NCBI GenBank assembly: GCA_016840285.1
Contig: JAEOSR010000051.1
Location: 1 to 64,000, forward strand
DNA from: Candidatus Hodarchaeota archaeon
Lineage (GTDB): Archaea; Asgardarchaeota; Heimdallarchaeia; Hodarchaeales; Hodarchaeaceae
Reading direction: 5' to 3'
DNA length: 64,000 bases
Part shown: one piece after another, positions 47,089-56,574 of the stretch
Numbering within the stretch: the stretch's first letter is position 1
How the letters are laid out: every line of letters starts with the position of its first letter
The notes under the pieces: generated by a model
Databases searched by the model: none
What the model was told of the DNA's origin: nothing
Seen by the model: only the letters and a program-made list of their open reading frames with translations
Made by a program: the position numbers and the translations under genes

Positions 47089-50088
47089 ATGACAAATTCA
47101 GCATCCTTATACACAATTGAAGAAGATGAATTGGCCTTAGATTACAAGCCTAAATATCGGGTTTTTCATGATTTAATGACAAAAAGGATCAATAAAGTTC
47201 TTCTTGTTTCTAGCTATTATGATAACTTCATTTTGGAAGAAGACGGTAGATTATCAGATCAAATATTTGAGGAATTTCATAATCTGAATCTTCGTACGTT
47301 ACCTAGCATTACAAGGGTTGCTTCAGCTAAAGATGCATTAACTTTAGTGAAAGAAAAAGAATTTGATTTGATTATTACAATGAGGCGTTTAGGGGATGTG
47401 GATGCTTTCTCTTTTGGACAAGAGATAAAAAAGGTTCGAAACATCCCAATTATCCTTTTATTGAATAATGCTAGCAATATCCCGTATTTACCAGATCCTA
47501 CAAAAAGACACGGAATAGACAGGATTTTCTTATGGAATGGAGATTCTACGGTTTTTGTAGCAATAATAAAACATCTTGAAGATAAACTCAATGTAGCCCA
47601 TGATACCGAAGTAGGTCTTGTTAGGGTGATCATTGTTGTTGAGGATTCCATACGTCATTATTCGCTATTCTTGCCGTTGATCTATAGTGAACTGATGAAA
47701 CAAACGCATCGATTAATTTCAGCTGGTATTAATGATTTTTACAACCTCCTTCAAATGAGGGCTAGACCTAAGATCCTATTAGCGTGCACCTATGAAGAAG
47801 CGATGGATTATTATCTAAAATACCAGAAATATGTTATAGGTGTGATTTCAGATGTTCGGTTTCCCAGAGAGGGGAAGATAGATGATGATGCCGGAATAAA
47901 ATTCATTAGAGAGGTGAAAACTAACGATTTAACCCTTCCCACTGCGTTACAATCAAGACAGCTTAAGAATGAGGAACGAGCTAAGAAATTGGGGGCATTT
48001 TTCATCTATAAAAAATCACAACGTCTTCTCCAGAGTTTAAGAAAATTTATGTTAAGACATCTAGGTTTTGGCGATTTTGTCTTCCAATTAGCTGACGGTT
48101 CAGTTGTTGGCCGGGCTAAAAACCTCATGGAGTTATTTCACACTATTTCTGTGGTGCCTAATGAATCTTTAATATACCATGGGTCACACGATCATTTTTC
48201 AGGATGGTTGATGAATCGGGCTGAATTTGCTATCGCACAGAAGATTAAACCAGTAAAGGTCACCGATCTCTCAGAGGAAGAACTCAGACAATTCTTACTT
48301 GAGTCAATAAACGCTATTCTTGTTGAAAAATCAGGGGGTGTTGTACATGATTGGGATAGAGATAGTCATCACCCTGCAATAAGATTCACACGATTGAGAC
48401 CTGGTTCGTTAGGTGGAAAAGGCCGAGGAATTGCTTTTCTCCAATTTCTCCTTAATACATTTCTTCTTGCCGATAATCTTGCCCTAGATGTTGATATTCG
48501 TATACCTAAGACCTTTGTTATAGGAACTAGTGAATTTGACCTTTTTATGGAGGAAAATGATGAGCTATACAATATTGCTTTATCTGATCTTCCTGATGAA
48601 GATATTAAAAAAAGTTTCCTGAAGGCAAAGGTCTCAAAGAGCCTTGTGGATGATTTGAGATTTATTTTGAAAACTCTCGATGGGCCAATATCCGTGAGAT
48701 CTTCAAGTTTATTGGAAGACTCCCAATATCAGCCTTTTGCAGGAATCTTTGAAACCTATTTTTTACCAAATAATCAGGATATGAATACTAGAGTAGGATT
48801 ACTTTGTGATGCTATCAAATTAGTGTTTGCTTCTTCTTTCTTAAAGAGAGCTAAAAGCTATGCTGAATCTACAGACCAATCTGTCGAAGAATCTAAAATG
48901 GCAATTGTAATTCAGCAAGTAGTAGGAAGAGAACATCTCAATAGGCTTTCTTACCCTAGTTTCTCTGGTGTCGCCTCTTCATACAATTATTATCCAATCT
49001 CTTACATGAAACCAACTGATAGAATTGCGTTTCTTGCTATTGGTTTGGGAAAGACAATAGTAGATGGAGGTATTGCTCTTCGTTTTTGCCCAAAATATCC
49101 AGAAATCAGTTTTTATTCAACCCATGATCAACTATTGCAGAACAGTCAAAGAGATTTCTTTGCAATTGATCTAGCATCTACAGCAACAGATATTTCTGAA
49201 GGTGAGAATTCTTTCTTGGTAAAAGCTAGTATTATTGATGCTGATCAAGAGATATTATCTGAAGTTGCCGATACATTTGATTATAATGATCAGATACTTA
49301 GAAATGGCTATATGGGAGAAGGAGCTCCCGTGATAACCTTCAGTAATCAATTGAAATACGAGACATTTCCTATTACGAAAACAATATCGCGTATTCTCGA
49401 ACTCGGTGAAAAAGCAATGGGATGTAGTGTTGAAATTGAATTTGCAGGAAATTTTCAAGTTATCTCTAAAAAACGCACAACATTTTACCTTCTACAAATC
49501 CGTCCATTCATAGAACAGGATGAGATTTTGAGTGAGGAGGTCGTTTCGGCTCCCAAGAGCGAAATGTTAGCCTTTTCATCACAAATTTCAGGTAATTGTA
49601 TCATTAAAGATATTCAGGATATTGTCTTTGTGAAACCCGAATCTTTTGATAAGATGAAAACACGAGAGATGGTAAGTGAAATAAATAGAATAAATCAAAG
49701 TCTCCGAAACCAAGGGGCTCCTTACATCCTTTTAGGATTTGGTCGCTGGGGAACATTTGACCGTTTTTTGGGAATTCCTGTGGAGTGGAATCACATCTCG
49801 GGTGCTCAAGTAATTGTTGAAACTGGTTTGGAAGATTTTCAAGTAGAACACTCTCAGGGGAGCCATTTTTTCCAAAATATTACCACTGCTAATATCGGTT
49901 ACTTCTTTATAAAATACAATTCGAAGAAAGACTTCATTGATTGGGATTGGTTGACCTCCCAAAAAGATATTGTTACTGAAACTGAATACATTCGCCAAAT
50001 TCGTACTAAAAAGCCTTTTTTTGTCTTGATTGACGGCCGAAAGAGAGAAGGTATGATAGTCAAACCTGGTTGGAATTTTAAAAGATAG
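47089..50088 (+). CDS. Receiver-domain protein fused to a PEP synthase-like ATP-grasp domain
   Basis: A 999-residue fusion. Residues about 35-170 form a receiver-like fold without a phospho-acceptor Asp (DLIITMRRLGD). Residues about 180-330 form a fuller receiver: RVIIVVEDS acidic pair, acceptor Asp in GVISDVRFPREG, LQSR and FIYKKS Lys. Then from about 435 comes a pyruvate-phosphate-dikinase N-terminal (ATP-grasp) domain: GSLGGKGRGIAFLQ, PISVRSSSLLEDSQYQPFAG and the C-terminal LLQIRPFIE. The swivelling His domain and PEP barrel of true PEP synthase are absent. It is known in other prokaryotes as 'PEP/pyruvate-binding domain protein' with receiver input; the reaction is not established. It may receive phosphate from a kinase. 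Confidence 0.82.
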   Translation: MTNSASLYTIEEDELALDYKPKYRVFHDLMTKRINKVLLVSSYYDNFILEEDGRLSDQIFEEFHNLNLRTLPSITRVASAKDALTLVKEKEFDLIITMRRLGDVDAFSFGQEIKKVRNIPIILLLNNASNIPYLPDPTKRHGIDRIFLWNGDSTVFVAIIKHLEDKLNVAHDTEVGLVRVIIVVEDSIRHYSLFLPLIYSELMKQTHRLISAGINDFYNLLQMRARPKILLACTYEEAMDYYLKYQKYVIGVISDVRFPREGKIDDDAGIKFIREVKTNDLTLPTALQSRQLKNEERAKKLGAFFIYKKSQRLLQSLRKFMLRHLGFGDFVFQLADGSVVGRAKNLMELFHTISVVPNESLIYHGSHDHFSGWLMNRAEFAIAQKIKPVKVTDLSEEELRQFLLESINAILVEKSGGVVHDWDRDSHHPAIRFTRLRPGSLGGKGRGIAFLQFLLNTFLLADNLALDVDIRIPKTFVIGTSEFDLFMEENDELYNIALSDLPDEDIKKSFLKAKVSKSLVDDLRFILKTLDGPISVRSSSLLEDSQYQPFAGIFETYFLPNNQDMNTRVGLLCDAIKLVFASSFLKRAKSYAESTDQSVEESKMAIVIQQVVGREHLNRLSYPSFSGVASSYNYYPISYMKPTDRIAFLAIGLGKTIVDGGIALRFCPKYPEISFYSTHDQLLQNSQRDFFAIDLASTATDISEGENSFLVKASIIDADQEILSEVADTFDYNDQILRNGYMGEGAPVITFSNQLKYETFPITKTISRILELGEKAMGCSVEIEFAGNFQVISKKRTTFYLLQIRPFIEQDEILSEEVVSAPKSEMLAFSSQISGNCIIKDIQDIVFVKPESFDKMKTREMVSEINRINQSLRNQGAPYILLGFGRWGTFDRFLGIPVEWNHISGAQVIVETGLEDFQVEHSQGSHFFQNITTANIGYFFIKYNSKKDFIDWDWLTSQKDIVTETEYIRQIRTKKPFFVLIDGRKREGMIVKPGWNFKR

Positions 50089-50146
50089 CACGATCTTAAC
50101 ACAATTTCGATGATTCAGGTAGGAAATTCAAGATATAGGGAGAAAA

Positions 50147-50437
50147 TTGGATAATAAATTAATAATAACAGTTATAAAGCCAACCTTCAAGGATATCGAC
50201 GGAAGAAAAGGGAATTCATCGAAAGGTTTAAATTTGCTATATTATTGCCCTGATTGAGGTAGATGCCTTGGACTTTACACAGCTTTAAGTGAAAATGGTT
50301 CTTTTCTTATTTTCAACAAGGCATCATTAGATCTAATAGACCCTTTATTTTTACAATTACTTTTACATCAACCTCAAATCTCTCAAAAATTAAGTAGAAT
50401 TGGTATCTATGAGATGAAGGAGCTTTACACAAATTGA
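50147..50437 (+). CDS. Candidate selenoprotein: thioredoxin-like DUF3088-type protein with in-frame TGA (CPDU)
   Basis: A 96-residue frame from TTG 50147 (AGGGAG four bases before it) to TGA 50435-50437, containing one in-frame TGA at 50255-50257. Reading it as selenocysteine gives, around residue 37, LLYYCPDUGRCLGLY, a CxxU redox motif right after a beta strand. The preceding KLIITVIKPTFKD and the YCPD motif match what I remember of DUF3088 proteins (LLkPgFeD...fYCPDCa..eGLL), where Cys stands at the TGA position. The stop overlaps the pheS start in TTGA, so it is the first gene of a pheS-pheT operon. No other lesion is present in 96 codons. Alternatives: nonsense mutation, or a Trp (TGG) or Cys sequencing error. 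No SECIS-like hairpin was found. Confidence 0.5.
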
Positions 50438-51927
50438 ACGACGATTCTATCCTCATTACACCTGAGATGGCGAGAGTTTTACAGCATATAAAGAAAAGTG
50501 GCACTTTAACAATAGATGAGCTAGCTGAAATTACCGAGCTGCCCCATGCTAAAATCGAACAAATCACCTCCCGATTAAGTAAAGATAACTTAATAGCTCG
50601 AGAGGTGAAATCAATCACTAGAATTCTACTCACAAATGAGGGTCACAATGTTCTTAGTAAAGGATTCCCTGAAAATTTAATATTAGATGAATTGAAAAAT
50701 AAACCTGATGGAATACCAATAGCTCAACTCTCGTCTCTTGTGAGTCAATCTAAACAAGCAGTCAATGCAGGAATAGGACAGCTAAGAAATGCTGGTTTAA
50801 TCAAAATTAGAAGAGGAGTTCTAATTCCTGTTAAGACAGTCTCGAACTTAAATCAAGAATTAAAAGATACTTTGAGATCTGTATCAGAAGATCCATTACA
50901 TCCTGTTCCGAATAAAATAAGGATAATACTTTCGAATAGAGGATTTATCGAGTTAAAAGAACGTCACCACACATCCGTTAAAATAACTAAGTCTGGATCC
51001 AAAGCGCTGTCAAAAATTCAGATTCAAGAGACTGTATCACGCTTGACTCCTGATCATATACGATCTGGTCAATGGCGATCTTTGCATCTAAAAAGCTATA
51101 ATGTTACTAGTCGTCCCAAAACATACCCAATAGGCCGAAAACACCCGTATCTAATGTTCTTAGATGAGGTGAAACAGAAACTCGTCGGACTAGGGTTTAC
51201 AGAAATGAGGGGGCCACTTGTTGAGAGTGAGTTTTGGAATTTTGATGCCTTATTCCAAGCACAGGATCATTCTGCACGGGAGTGGTCTGATGTTTATACA
51301 ATAAAACACCCGACTCATGGAACCCTTCCGAAAGATAAAGAAATAGTGAAGAATGTTCAGCGAGTTCATGAAACAGGTGAACCTACAGGATCACGAGGGT
51401 GGAGATATAGATGGGATCCTCGAAAAGCAGCTCAATTGATATTAAGACCTCAGGGGACAGCTGTGAGCGCTAGAACATTATATCACCTTAAAATTCCCGC
51501 AAAATACTTTTCTATTGCGCGATGTTATAGACCTGATTCTGTTGATGCCGTACACCTTTCTGAGTTCAATCAGCTGGAGGGGATCTCCTGTGATCCATCA
51601 ATAACTTTCCGTACTCTCTTGGGTCTTCTTAAAACCTTTGCAACTGAAATTGCTGGTGCTACAAAGGTTAGATTCAAACCTGATTATTATCCTTTCACCA
51701 GTCCCTCAGCAGAGCTTAGTGCTTATCATCCCAAGCTTGGATATATTGAATTTGGGGGTTCTGGTATCTTTCGTCCAGAAGTCACTGCTCCTTTCGGTAT
51801 TTCTGACCCAGTCATTGCTTGGGGTCTTGGTGTGGATCGTCTCTATATGGTAAAACGTGGAATTAACGATATACGTGAGTTATTCACACAAAACTTGAAT
51901 TGGTTACGTACAGTTCCCTTAACTTAG
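50434..51927 (+). CDS. pheS: Phenylalanyl-tRNA synthetase alpha subunit
   Basis: Catalytic subunit charging tRNA-Phe. The N-terminal ~190 residues contain winged-helix repeats (VLQHIKKSGTLTIDELAEI; ILDELKNKPDGIPIAQLSSL), typical of archaeal/eukaryotic PheS and different from the bacterial coiled coil. The class II core follows: motif 1 region around PYLMFLDEVKQKLVGLGFTE, motif 2 LRPQGTAVSARTLYHL and motif 3 GLGVDRLYMVKRGI. Length 497 is normal for the archaeal form. TTG start at 50434 with AAGGAGC nine bases upstream, overlapping the stop of the upstream TGA-containing gene. pheT follows after 11 bases, giving an operon for the alpha2beta2 enzyme. Confidence 0.96.
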   Translation: MNDDSILITPEMARVLQHIKKSGTLTIDELAEITELPHAKIEQITSRLSKDNLIAREVKSITRILLTNEGHNVLSKGFPENLILDELKNKPDGIPIAQLSSLVSQSKQAVNAGIGQLRNAGLIKIRRGVLIPVKTVSNLNQELKDTLRSVSEDPLHPVPNKIRIILSNRGFIELKERHHTSVKITKSGSKALSKIQIQETVSRLTPDHIRSGQWRSLHLKSYNVTSRPKTYPIGRKHPYLMFLDEVKQKLVGLGFTEMRGPLVESEFWNFDALFQAQDHSAREWSDVYTIKHPTHGTLPKDKEIVKNVQRVHETGEPTGSRGWRYRWDPRKAAQLILRPQGTAVSARTLYHLKIPAKYFSIARCYRPDSVDAVHLSEFNQLEGISCDPSITFRTLLGLLKTFATEIAGATKVRFKPDYYPFTSPSAELSAYHPKLGYIEFGGSGIFRPEVTAPFGISDPVIAWGLGVDRLYMVKRGINDIRELFTQNLNWLRTVPLT

Positions 51928-51938
51928 AGGTGGAATAA

Positions 51939-53651
51939 TTGGTTGCTTTTAAAATCTCTTATTATGATGTTATTGAAATACTCAATCTACCAAATAATAT
52001 TACAATAGAGGAACTAGATCACCTCTTTAGCTTCGCTAAATCTGAAATTGAAGAACATGATTTAGCAGATGAAGGTTATATCAAGGTAGATTGCAAAACT
52101 TCTAATCGTCCTGACCTTTGGGGAGTAGAAGGGCTTACCAGAGAGGTTAGTGGGGCGATGGGCTTGCATACAAATTTACCTGAGATATCCGCTAAACCTA
52201 GTGGCTTTGTGATTGAAGTTGATCCTCGTATAAAATCCGTACGTCCATACGTTGCCTGTTCTCTAATTAGGGGGGTGAATTTCTCCGATTTTCTGATTAA
52301 ACAGTTGATCCAATTACAAGAAAAAGTTGATTTTTCATATGGACGTCGCCGTAGTCGTTCTTCTATAGGCATTTATAATGTTAACATGTTAGAAAGTCCC
52401 ATTTTGTATGAGCTCACTCCACGTTCCACCTCGTTTTATCCTCTTGGATATAATGAAAAAATGACTCTTGAAGAAATCTTAGTCAGACATGAAAAAGGTG
52501 TTGAATATGGACATATTCTACCCAGTAAAGGTGATCTACCCATTCTTCGTGATGTTAATGGTGTTGTTCTTTCTATGCCTCCAATCATCAATAGTAATGA
52601 TGTTGGACGTATAAATGAAGAAACAACTGATGTTTTAGTGGAGGTCACAGGAACAAACCTTGAAGTTGTCAAAGTCGTTAACACACTGGTTACTCAAGCA
52701 ATAAGAGACCGTGGTGGTGAGGTATATAGTGTTGAAATTCATTATCCAGAGAATCATGGAGATGCGCCAACGACACTAGTTACTCCTGAAACGGAACCAT
52801 ATGAAATAATAGTTGACCCAGAAAACATTAAGGAATATTTAGGCCTTGAGTTAACAGTAGATGATATTATCGAATTGCTTTATAAGAGAAGATTTGACGC
52901 TGTCGAGAAAAATGGGTCACTAATTGTCAGATATCCTCCTTATCGTGTTGATATTCTTCATTGGGTTGATATCGCAGAAGAGGTGGTAATTGCATACGGG
53001 TACATGAATATTGAACCAGCTGGTTCAAAAGTACCAACGATTGGAAAATTATCTTCTCGAACAATAAGTGAGAATTACGTTCGTGAGATCTTCAGTGGTT
53101 GTTCATTACAAGAAGTCCTTAGTTTCAGTCTCACTGATCCTGAAAAATTATCCACATTGATGGGATATGGAAGCGATATACTCTCTTCCTTTGTCCATGT
53201 CGCGAATCCAGTGAGTTCAACTTATTCAGTCATGAGGAATCGTCTTTTACCTGGATTACTTGATTTTCTCTCTCGAAATACGCATAACGAATATCCACAA
53301 TATCTTTTTGAAGTGGGAGAAGTTGTGAAGCTAAAGAAGAATTCTATAAAAACAATTTCTAAAACAGCTGTTATCTTAGCTGGTGCTGATGTTTCTTTTG
53401 AGCACTGTCACAGCATTCTAGAAACTTTAATTCAGGGAATAGGAACAACTTATGAACTAGAAGTTATAGAATCAACTGAATTCATTCCAGGGAGAACAGC
53501 TCAGGTTATAGTTGATGATAAAGAAGTAGGAATAATTGGTGAGATATCACCATCATTACTTGAAAACTGGGAAGTTTTTATGCCTGCGACTGCCTTTGAG
53601 CTCGACCTATCAATAATCTCAACATTAAATTTACCTTCAATTGAAATCTAA
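51939..53651 (+). CDS. pheT: Phenylalanyl-tRNA synthetase beta subunit
   Basis: Partner of PheS in the heterotetrameric enzyme; carries the B3/B4 editing and B5 domains. The protein starts directly with KISYYDVIEILNLPNNITIEEL and has the B3/4 region with GRRRSRSSIGIYNV, the B5 winged helix around YEIIVDPENIKEYLGLELTVDDI, and a class-II-like pseudo-catalytic domain with NPVSSTYSVMRNRLLPGLLDFL. At 570 residues it is the short archaeal type, lacking the N-terminal tRNA-binding and C-terminal anticodon-binding extensions of bacterial PheT. TTG start with GAGGTGG seven to nine bases before it. Confidence 0.96.
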   Translation: MVAFKISYYDVIEILNLPNNITIEELDHLFSFAKSEIEEHDLADEGYIKVDCKTSNRPDLWGVEGLTREVSGAMGLHTNLPEISAKPSGFVIEVDPRIKSVRPYVACSLIRGVNFSDFLIKQLIQLQEKVDFSYGRRRSRSSIGIYNVNMLESPILYELTPRSTSFYPLGYNEKMTLEEILVRHEKGVEYGHILPSKGDLPILRDVNGVVLSMPPIINSNDVGRINEETTDVLVEVTGTNLEVVKVVNTLVTQAIRDRGGEVYSVEIHYPENHGDAPTTLVTPETEPYEIIVDPENIKEYLGLELTVDDIIELLYKRRFDAVEKNGSLIVRYPPYRVDILHWVDIAEEVVIAYGYMNIEPAGSKVPTIGKLSSRTISENYVREIFSGCSLQEVLSFSLTDPEKLSTLMGYGSDILSSFVHVANPVSSTYSVMRNRLLPGLLDFLSRNTHNEYPQYLFEVGEVVKLKKNSIKTISKTAVILAGADVSFEHCHSILETLIQGIGTTYELEVIESTEFIPGRTAQVIVDDKEVGIIGEISPSLLENWEVFMPATAFELDLSIISTLNLPSIEI

Positions 53652-53817
53652 ATCTTTAGGAAGGACAATCTTCTTTTTTCCAGCTCTTAGTGAAATCTCT
53701 TAGATTAGTCATAAATCTGATCTTTACCACTAACTAGTATTCACATCAATTCCATGATGTACAAGCTTAAATAGGTGTAGTGACAGTATTACATGAGAAT
53801 CTTTGCTGTGAAAAGAA

Positions 53818-54372
53818 ATGGATGTCTATGAATTAGATGAAAAATTTAGAATTTGGCAAAATATCAAGTTTTACTTTCCATATAGTGAGTTAACTAATCA
53901 TCCCAAGTGGAGAGTAGCTATTCTCACCTGTATGGATTGTCGAATAATCTCTAGTATCTTTGGGATAGAGGATCCAGGAAACGCTGTAATCATTCGAACT
54001 GCAGGCGCATTGTTGACATTTGATAGTCTTCGTTCGTTACTTATCGCTATTTATGAGCTTAACGTAAATTTAATTGTAGTTGTTGGTCACACAGATTGTG
54101 GAGGAGAAATGACTAAGGAGTACATGACTAGATTGTTAACTAAGATATCTAGAAAGACTGGTATATCAGGTGAAAAAATTCTAAGCCTTTTAAGCTCTTC
54201 TGACACTTCTGATGCATTTTTAGGTTTTAATGATGTTATTGTACAGATTAATCAAACTGTTAAGACCATTCAGGAGCATCCACTTATTTCTCCAGCTGAA
54301 GTGGAAGTAGTGGGTTACATTTATGACGTATCGAAGGGACAGCTTTCAAAATTACAGCAAAGGGAAAGGTAA
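53818..54372 (+). CDS. Beta-class carbonic anhydrase
   Basis: Zinc enzyme interconverting CO2 and bicarbonate. Zinc ligands are visible as C38, H91 and C94, and the D40-R42 dyad lies in TCMDCR. GNAVIIRTAGA and VVVGHTDCGGEM are the family signatures. At 184 residues it is the short type found in methanogens and other archaea (Cab-like), forming dimers or tetramers. TATA-like AGCTTAAATAGG near 53765-53776 gives a leader of about 20-25 bases. It is alone between pheT and convergent small genes. Confidence 0.92.
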   Translation: MDVYELDEKFRIWQNIKFYFPYSELTNHPKWRVAILTCMDCRIISSIFGIEDPGNAVIIRTAGALLTFDSLRSLLIAIYELNVNLIVVVGHTDCGGEMTKEYMTRLLTKISRKTGISGEKILSLLSSSDTSDAFLGFNDVIVQINQTVKTIQEHPLISPAEVEVVGYIYDVSKGQLSKLQQRER

Positions 54373-54451
54373 ATCATTATCCAAAAATTATTACTTCAAG
54401 AAAATCATCGAGTAGTTAATTTATATTTTACGTATTCAGAAGCCCTACTCT

Positions 54452-54640
54452 TCAATCCTGTGACTTAATCTTATTTTTTTTCTTGAGTTTATACCGCCAA
54501 GATTTTTCACTTTGTTTCCTCTTCTCTCTTAATCGTTTTTCTTCTCGTAGAATACGTCTAACTCCCTTTCCTTTTCTTGGCATCTGAATACCTCTATTGT
54601 CTAACTTAAATAATCCTTTTATAAGTTTCTTTCCTTTCAA
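54452..54640 (-). CDS. Very small basic protein (uncertain)
   Basis: A 62-codon frame whose C-terminal 43 residues, from an internal ATG at 54583 (MPRKGKGVRRILREEKRL), are strongly basic with helical heptad character, like small nucleic-acid-binding or ribosome-associated proteins. No family is recognised. It is divergent from the small acidic protein gene at 54705, with a short AT-rich space between. Codon use is AT-rich and Lys/Arg heavy, which can arise by chance, so confidence is low. Confidence 0.35.
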   Translation of the reverse strand: MKGKKLIKGLFKLDNRGIQMPRKGKGVRRILREEKRLREKRKQSEKSWRYKLKKKNKIKSQD

Positions 54641-54704
54641 AGATCATTTTCACTTAACTCTCTCCCTTTCGAATTTATAGGCTTCGTTCAATAATTAAAG
54701 TTGT

Positions 54705-54845
54705 ATGTCGTCATCAAATCCTCCATCCGAAAATCAATCAAAGAAATCTTCAGATGAAGATTTAACTTATTTAGAGAGAAAATATGGAAAAGAACCCAAA
54801 ATTTCAGCTAAAGAATTAGCACAGATACGTTGGAACTGGCACTAA
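54705..54845 (+). CDS. 46-residue hydrophilic protein
   Basis: Starts at ATG 54705 and ends at TAA 54845. The N-terminal third is Ser/Asn/Gln-rich and probably disordered; the rest (LTYLERKYGKEPKISAKELA, then QIRWNWH) looks like a short helix-turn with conserved-style aromatic end. No family recognised. It has good codon use for this genome and no overlap with other genes, but no clear ribosome site apart from a short AAAG. A conserved small protein is plausible; it needs homologues to be believed. Confidence 0.4.
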   Translation: MSSSNPPSENQSKKSSDEDLTYLERKYGKEPKISAKELAQIRWNWH

Positions 54846-55147
54846 TTTCTCCAGCTGTGATGTTATTGGTTTTTTCTACGATGAATCAATTTAGTTTTCT
54901 CTCCACTTTTTCTTTGATTACAAAACTCAATATCTAGATTAATTGATATAGACTTCCCTTTAGACTTCATTAATCATTCTGGTCTTCAAGAGTCATTCAA
55001 ATGTACTATAAAGCTCAATATTCAGCTTGAAAATCTACTGAAATAATCCAAGAGGGAGATAGAGAGAAATATATTTATTCAGAAAGATAATTACCAAATA
55101 ATACACAGTAATTATTGACAGAATGGATTTTCATGAGTTGAGAAAGA
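54846..55147. other. Intergenic region upstream of tldD, no gene seen
   Basis: About 300 AT-rich bases with no frame above about 25 codons on either strand. TATA-like ACTATAAAGC occurs near 55013 and an AT-rich ATATATTTATT near 55069; either may serve the tldD promoter. No repeat or RNA-like element is evident. Confidence 0.4.
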
Positions 55148-56563
55148 ATGTCATATGGTAAAGATTTTGCTGAATTTGGGGTGGAATACGCTCAAGAAAA
55201 TGGAGTTGATTATGCGGAAGCTAGATTAATAGATGGCCAAAGAACCTTTCTATTCCTCCGTAATGGTATGTTGATTTCAGGATCTCAACGGCCATGGCTT
55301 GGTATTGGATTTCGTGTGCTAAAAAATGGAGGACTCGCGTTTGTCTCAATAGATGAATTATCAAAGAACACAGTGAAGGATGCTATTATTCATGGCATCA
55401 AAATGGTGAAAGGTACTAACCCTAATGATAGGATTGATTTCGGCGAACCAATCTCAAATGAAGCAAAATGGGCTGTAGCCACTGAACAGAGACTAGTAGA
55501 CGTTGACACAGATACTATGCTTGAATTATTACAAGAAATGGATACGAAAGCTGAAGATCATGGAATCAATACCCGTGCGAACATTTTTGAGGCTCAAAGC
55601 TATGAAAAATATCTTGTAACTTCAGAAGGAACTCGAATTGAGTCCGAATCTTCGATGCTTAAATTTTATGGAATCTTAACAGCCAAAGGACTGCTTGATT
55701 CTGAACAACGCTGGGTGGATTTGACACGGAGTACAGGATGGGAAGGTACAAAAACTTGGATAGACCAATATGATGATGAGTGTGCCCGTTTAGCTAAAGT
55801 TGCAGCTCAAAATGATAAGGCCATGACTGGAAAAGTGGATTTTGTTGTAGGTCCCGAAGTTGTGGGTATTATTTGTCACGAGAATTGTGGTCACCCCAGC
55901 GAGGGAGACCGAATTATGGGACGAGAAGGTGCACAAGCAGGGGAGTCCTTTTGGCGAGATTTATCTTTAGGGGAATCACGAATTGGATCTAAACATGTAA
56001 CAATCATAGAAGATCCAACAATCCCAGGGACGGGAGGCTATTATGAGTACGATGATGAAGGTGTTAAAGCTCGTGAACGGATCCTAATCAAAGAAGGGAT
56101 TATCAATGAACCTTTACTAAATCGAGAATATGGTGTGAAATTCGGATTAGGGTCAAATAGTGCCTCACGTTCAGCTGATTTTAATCGTGAACCAATTATT
56201 CGTATGGCAAATACATATATGAAACCAGGTGACTATATTAATGTCGAGGAATTGGCAGAAGATGTAAAACATGGGATTTACATGCTTTCATTTACAGAAT
56301 GGAATATAGATGATAGACGATATCAATCAAAATACGTTGGTTTTGAATGTTATGAAATTAATAATGGAGAAATAACTGAAACAATGGTACGTCGTCCCAT
56401 CATGGAGCTTACATCCGTTAGCTTGTTTTCTTCTATCGATGGAGTTTCCAAAGATCTAGTATTTGATTTTCCTGGTATTTGTGGAAAAAGTGACCCAGGT
56501 CAGGGAGTACCTGTGTATGCGGGAGGTGGGTGTATTCGTATGCGGGACATCAAGCTTGGTTGA
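55148..56563 (+). CDS. tldD: TldD-family metallopeptidase
   Basis: Catalytic partner of the TldD/TldE heterodimer, a zinc protease that degrades unfolded or small peptides. The active-site HExxxH is H244-E245-H249 in ICHENCGHPSEGDRIMG, and EDPTIPGTGGYYEYDDEGV and later GGGCIRM are typical. The 471 residues match the usual length. The ribosome site is weak (GAGAAAG). It is followed after 11 bases by its partner gene on the same strand. Natural substrate in archaea is not known. Confidence 0.93.
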   Translation: MSYGKDFAEFGVEYAQENGVDYAEARLIDGQRTFLFLRNGMLISGSQRPWLGIGFRVLKNGGLAFVSIDELSKNTVKDAIIHGIKMVKGTNPNDRIDFGEPISNEAKWAVATEQRLVDVDTDTMLELLQEMDTKAEDHGINTRANIFEAQSYEKYLVTSEGTRIESESSMLKFYGILTAKGLLDSEQRWVDLTRSTGWEGTKTWIDQYDDECARLAKVAAQNDKAMTGKVDFVVGPEVVGIICHENCGHPSEGDRIMGREGAQAGESFWRDLSLGESRIGSKHVTIIEDPTIPGTGGYYEYDDEGVKARERILIKEGIINEPLLNREYGVKFGLGSNSASRSADFNREPIIRMANTYMKPGDYINVEELAEDVKHGIYMLSFTEWNIDDRRYQSKYVGFECYEINNGEITETMVRRPIMELTSVSLFSSIDGVSKDLVFDFPGICGKSDPGQGVPVYAGGGCIRMRDIKLG

Positions 56564-56574
56564 GGTGCGAAAGT

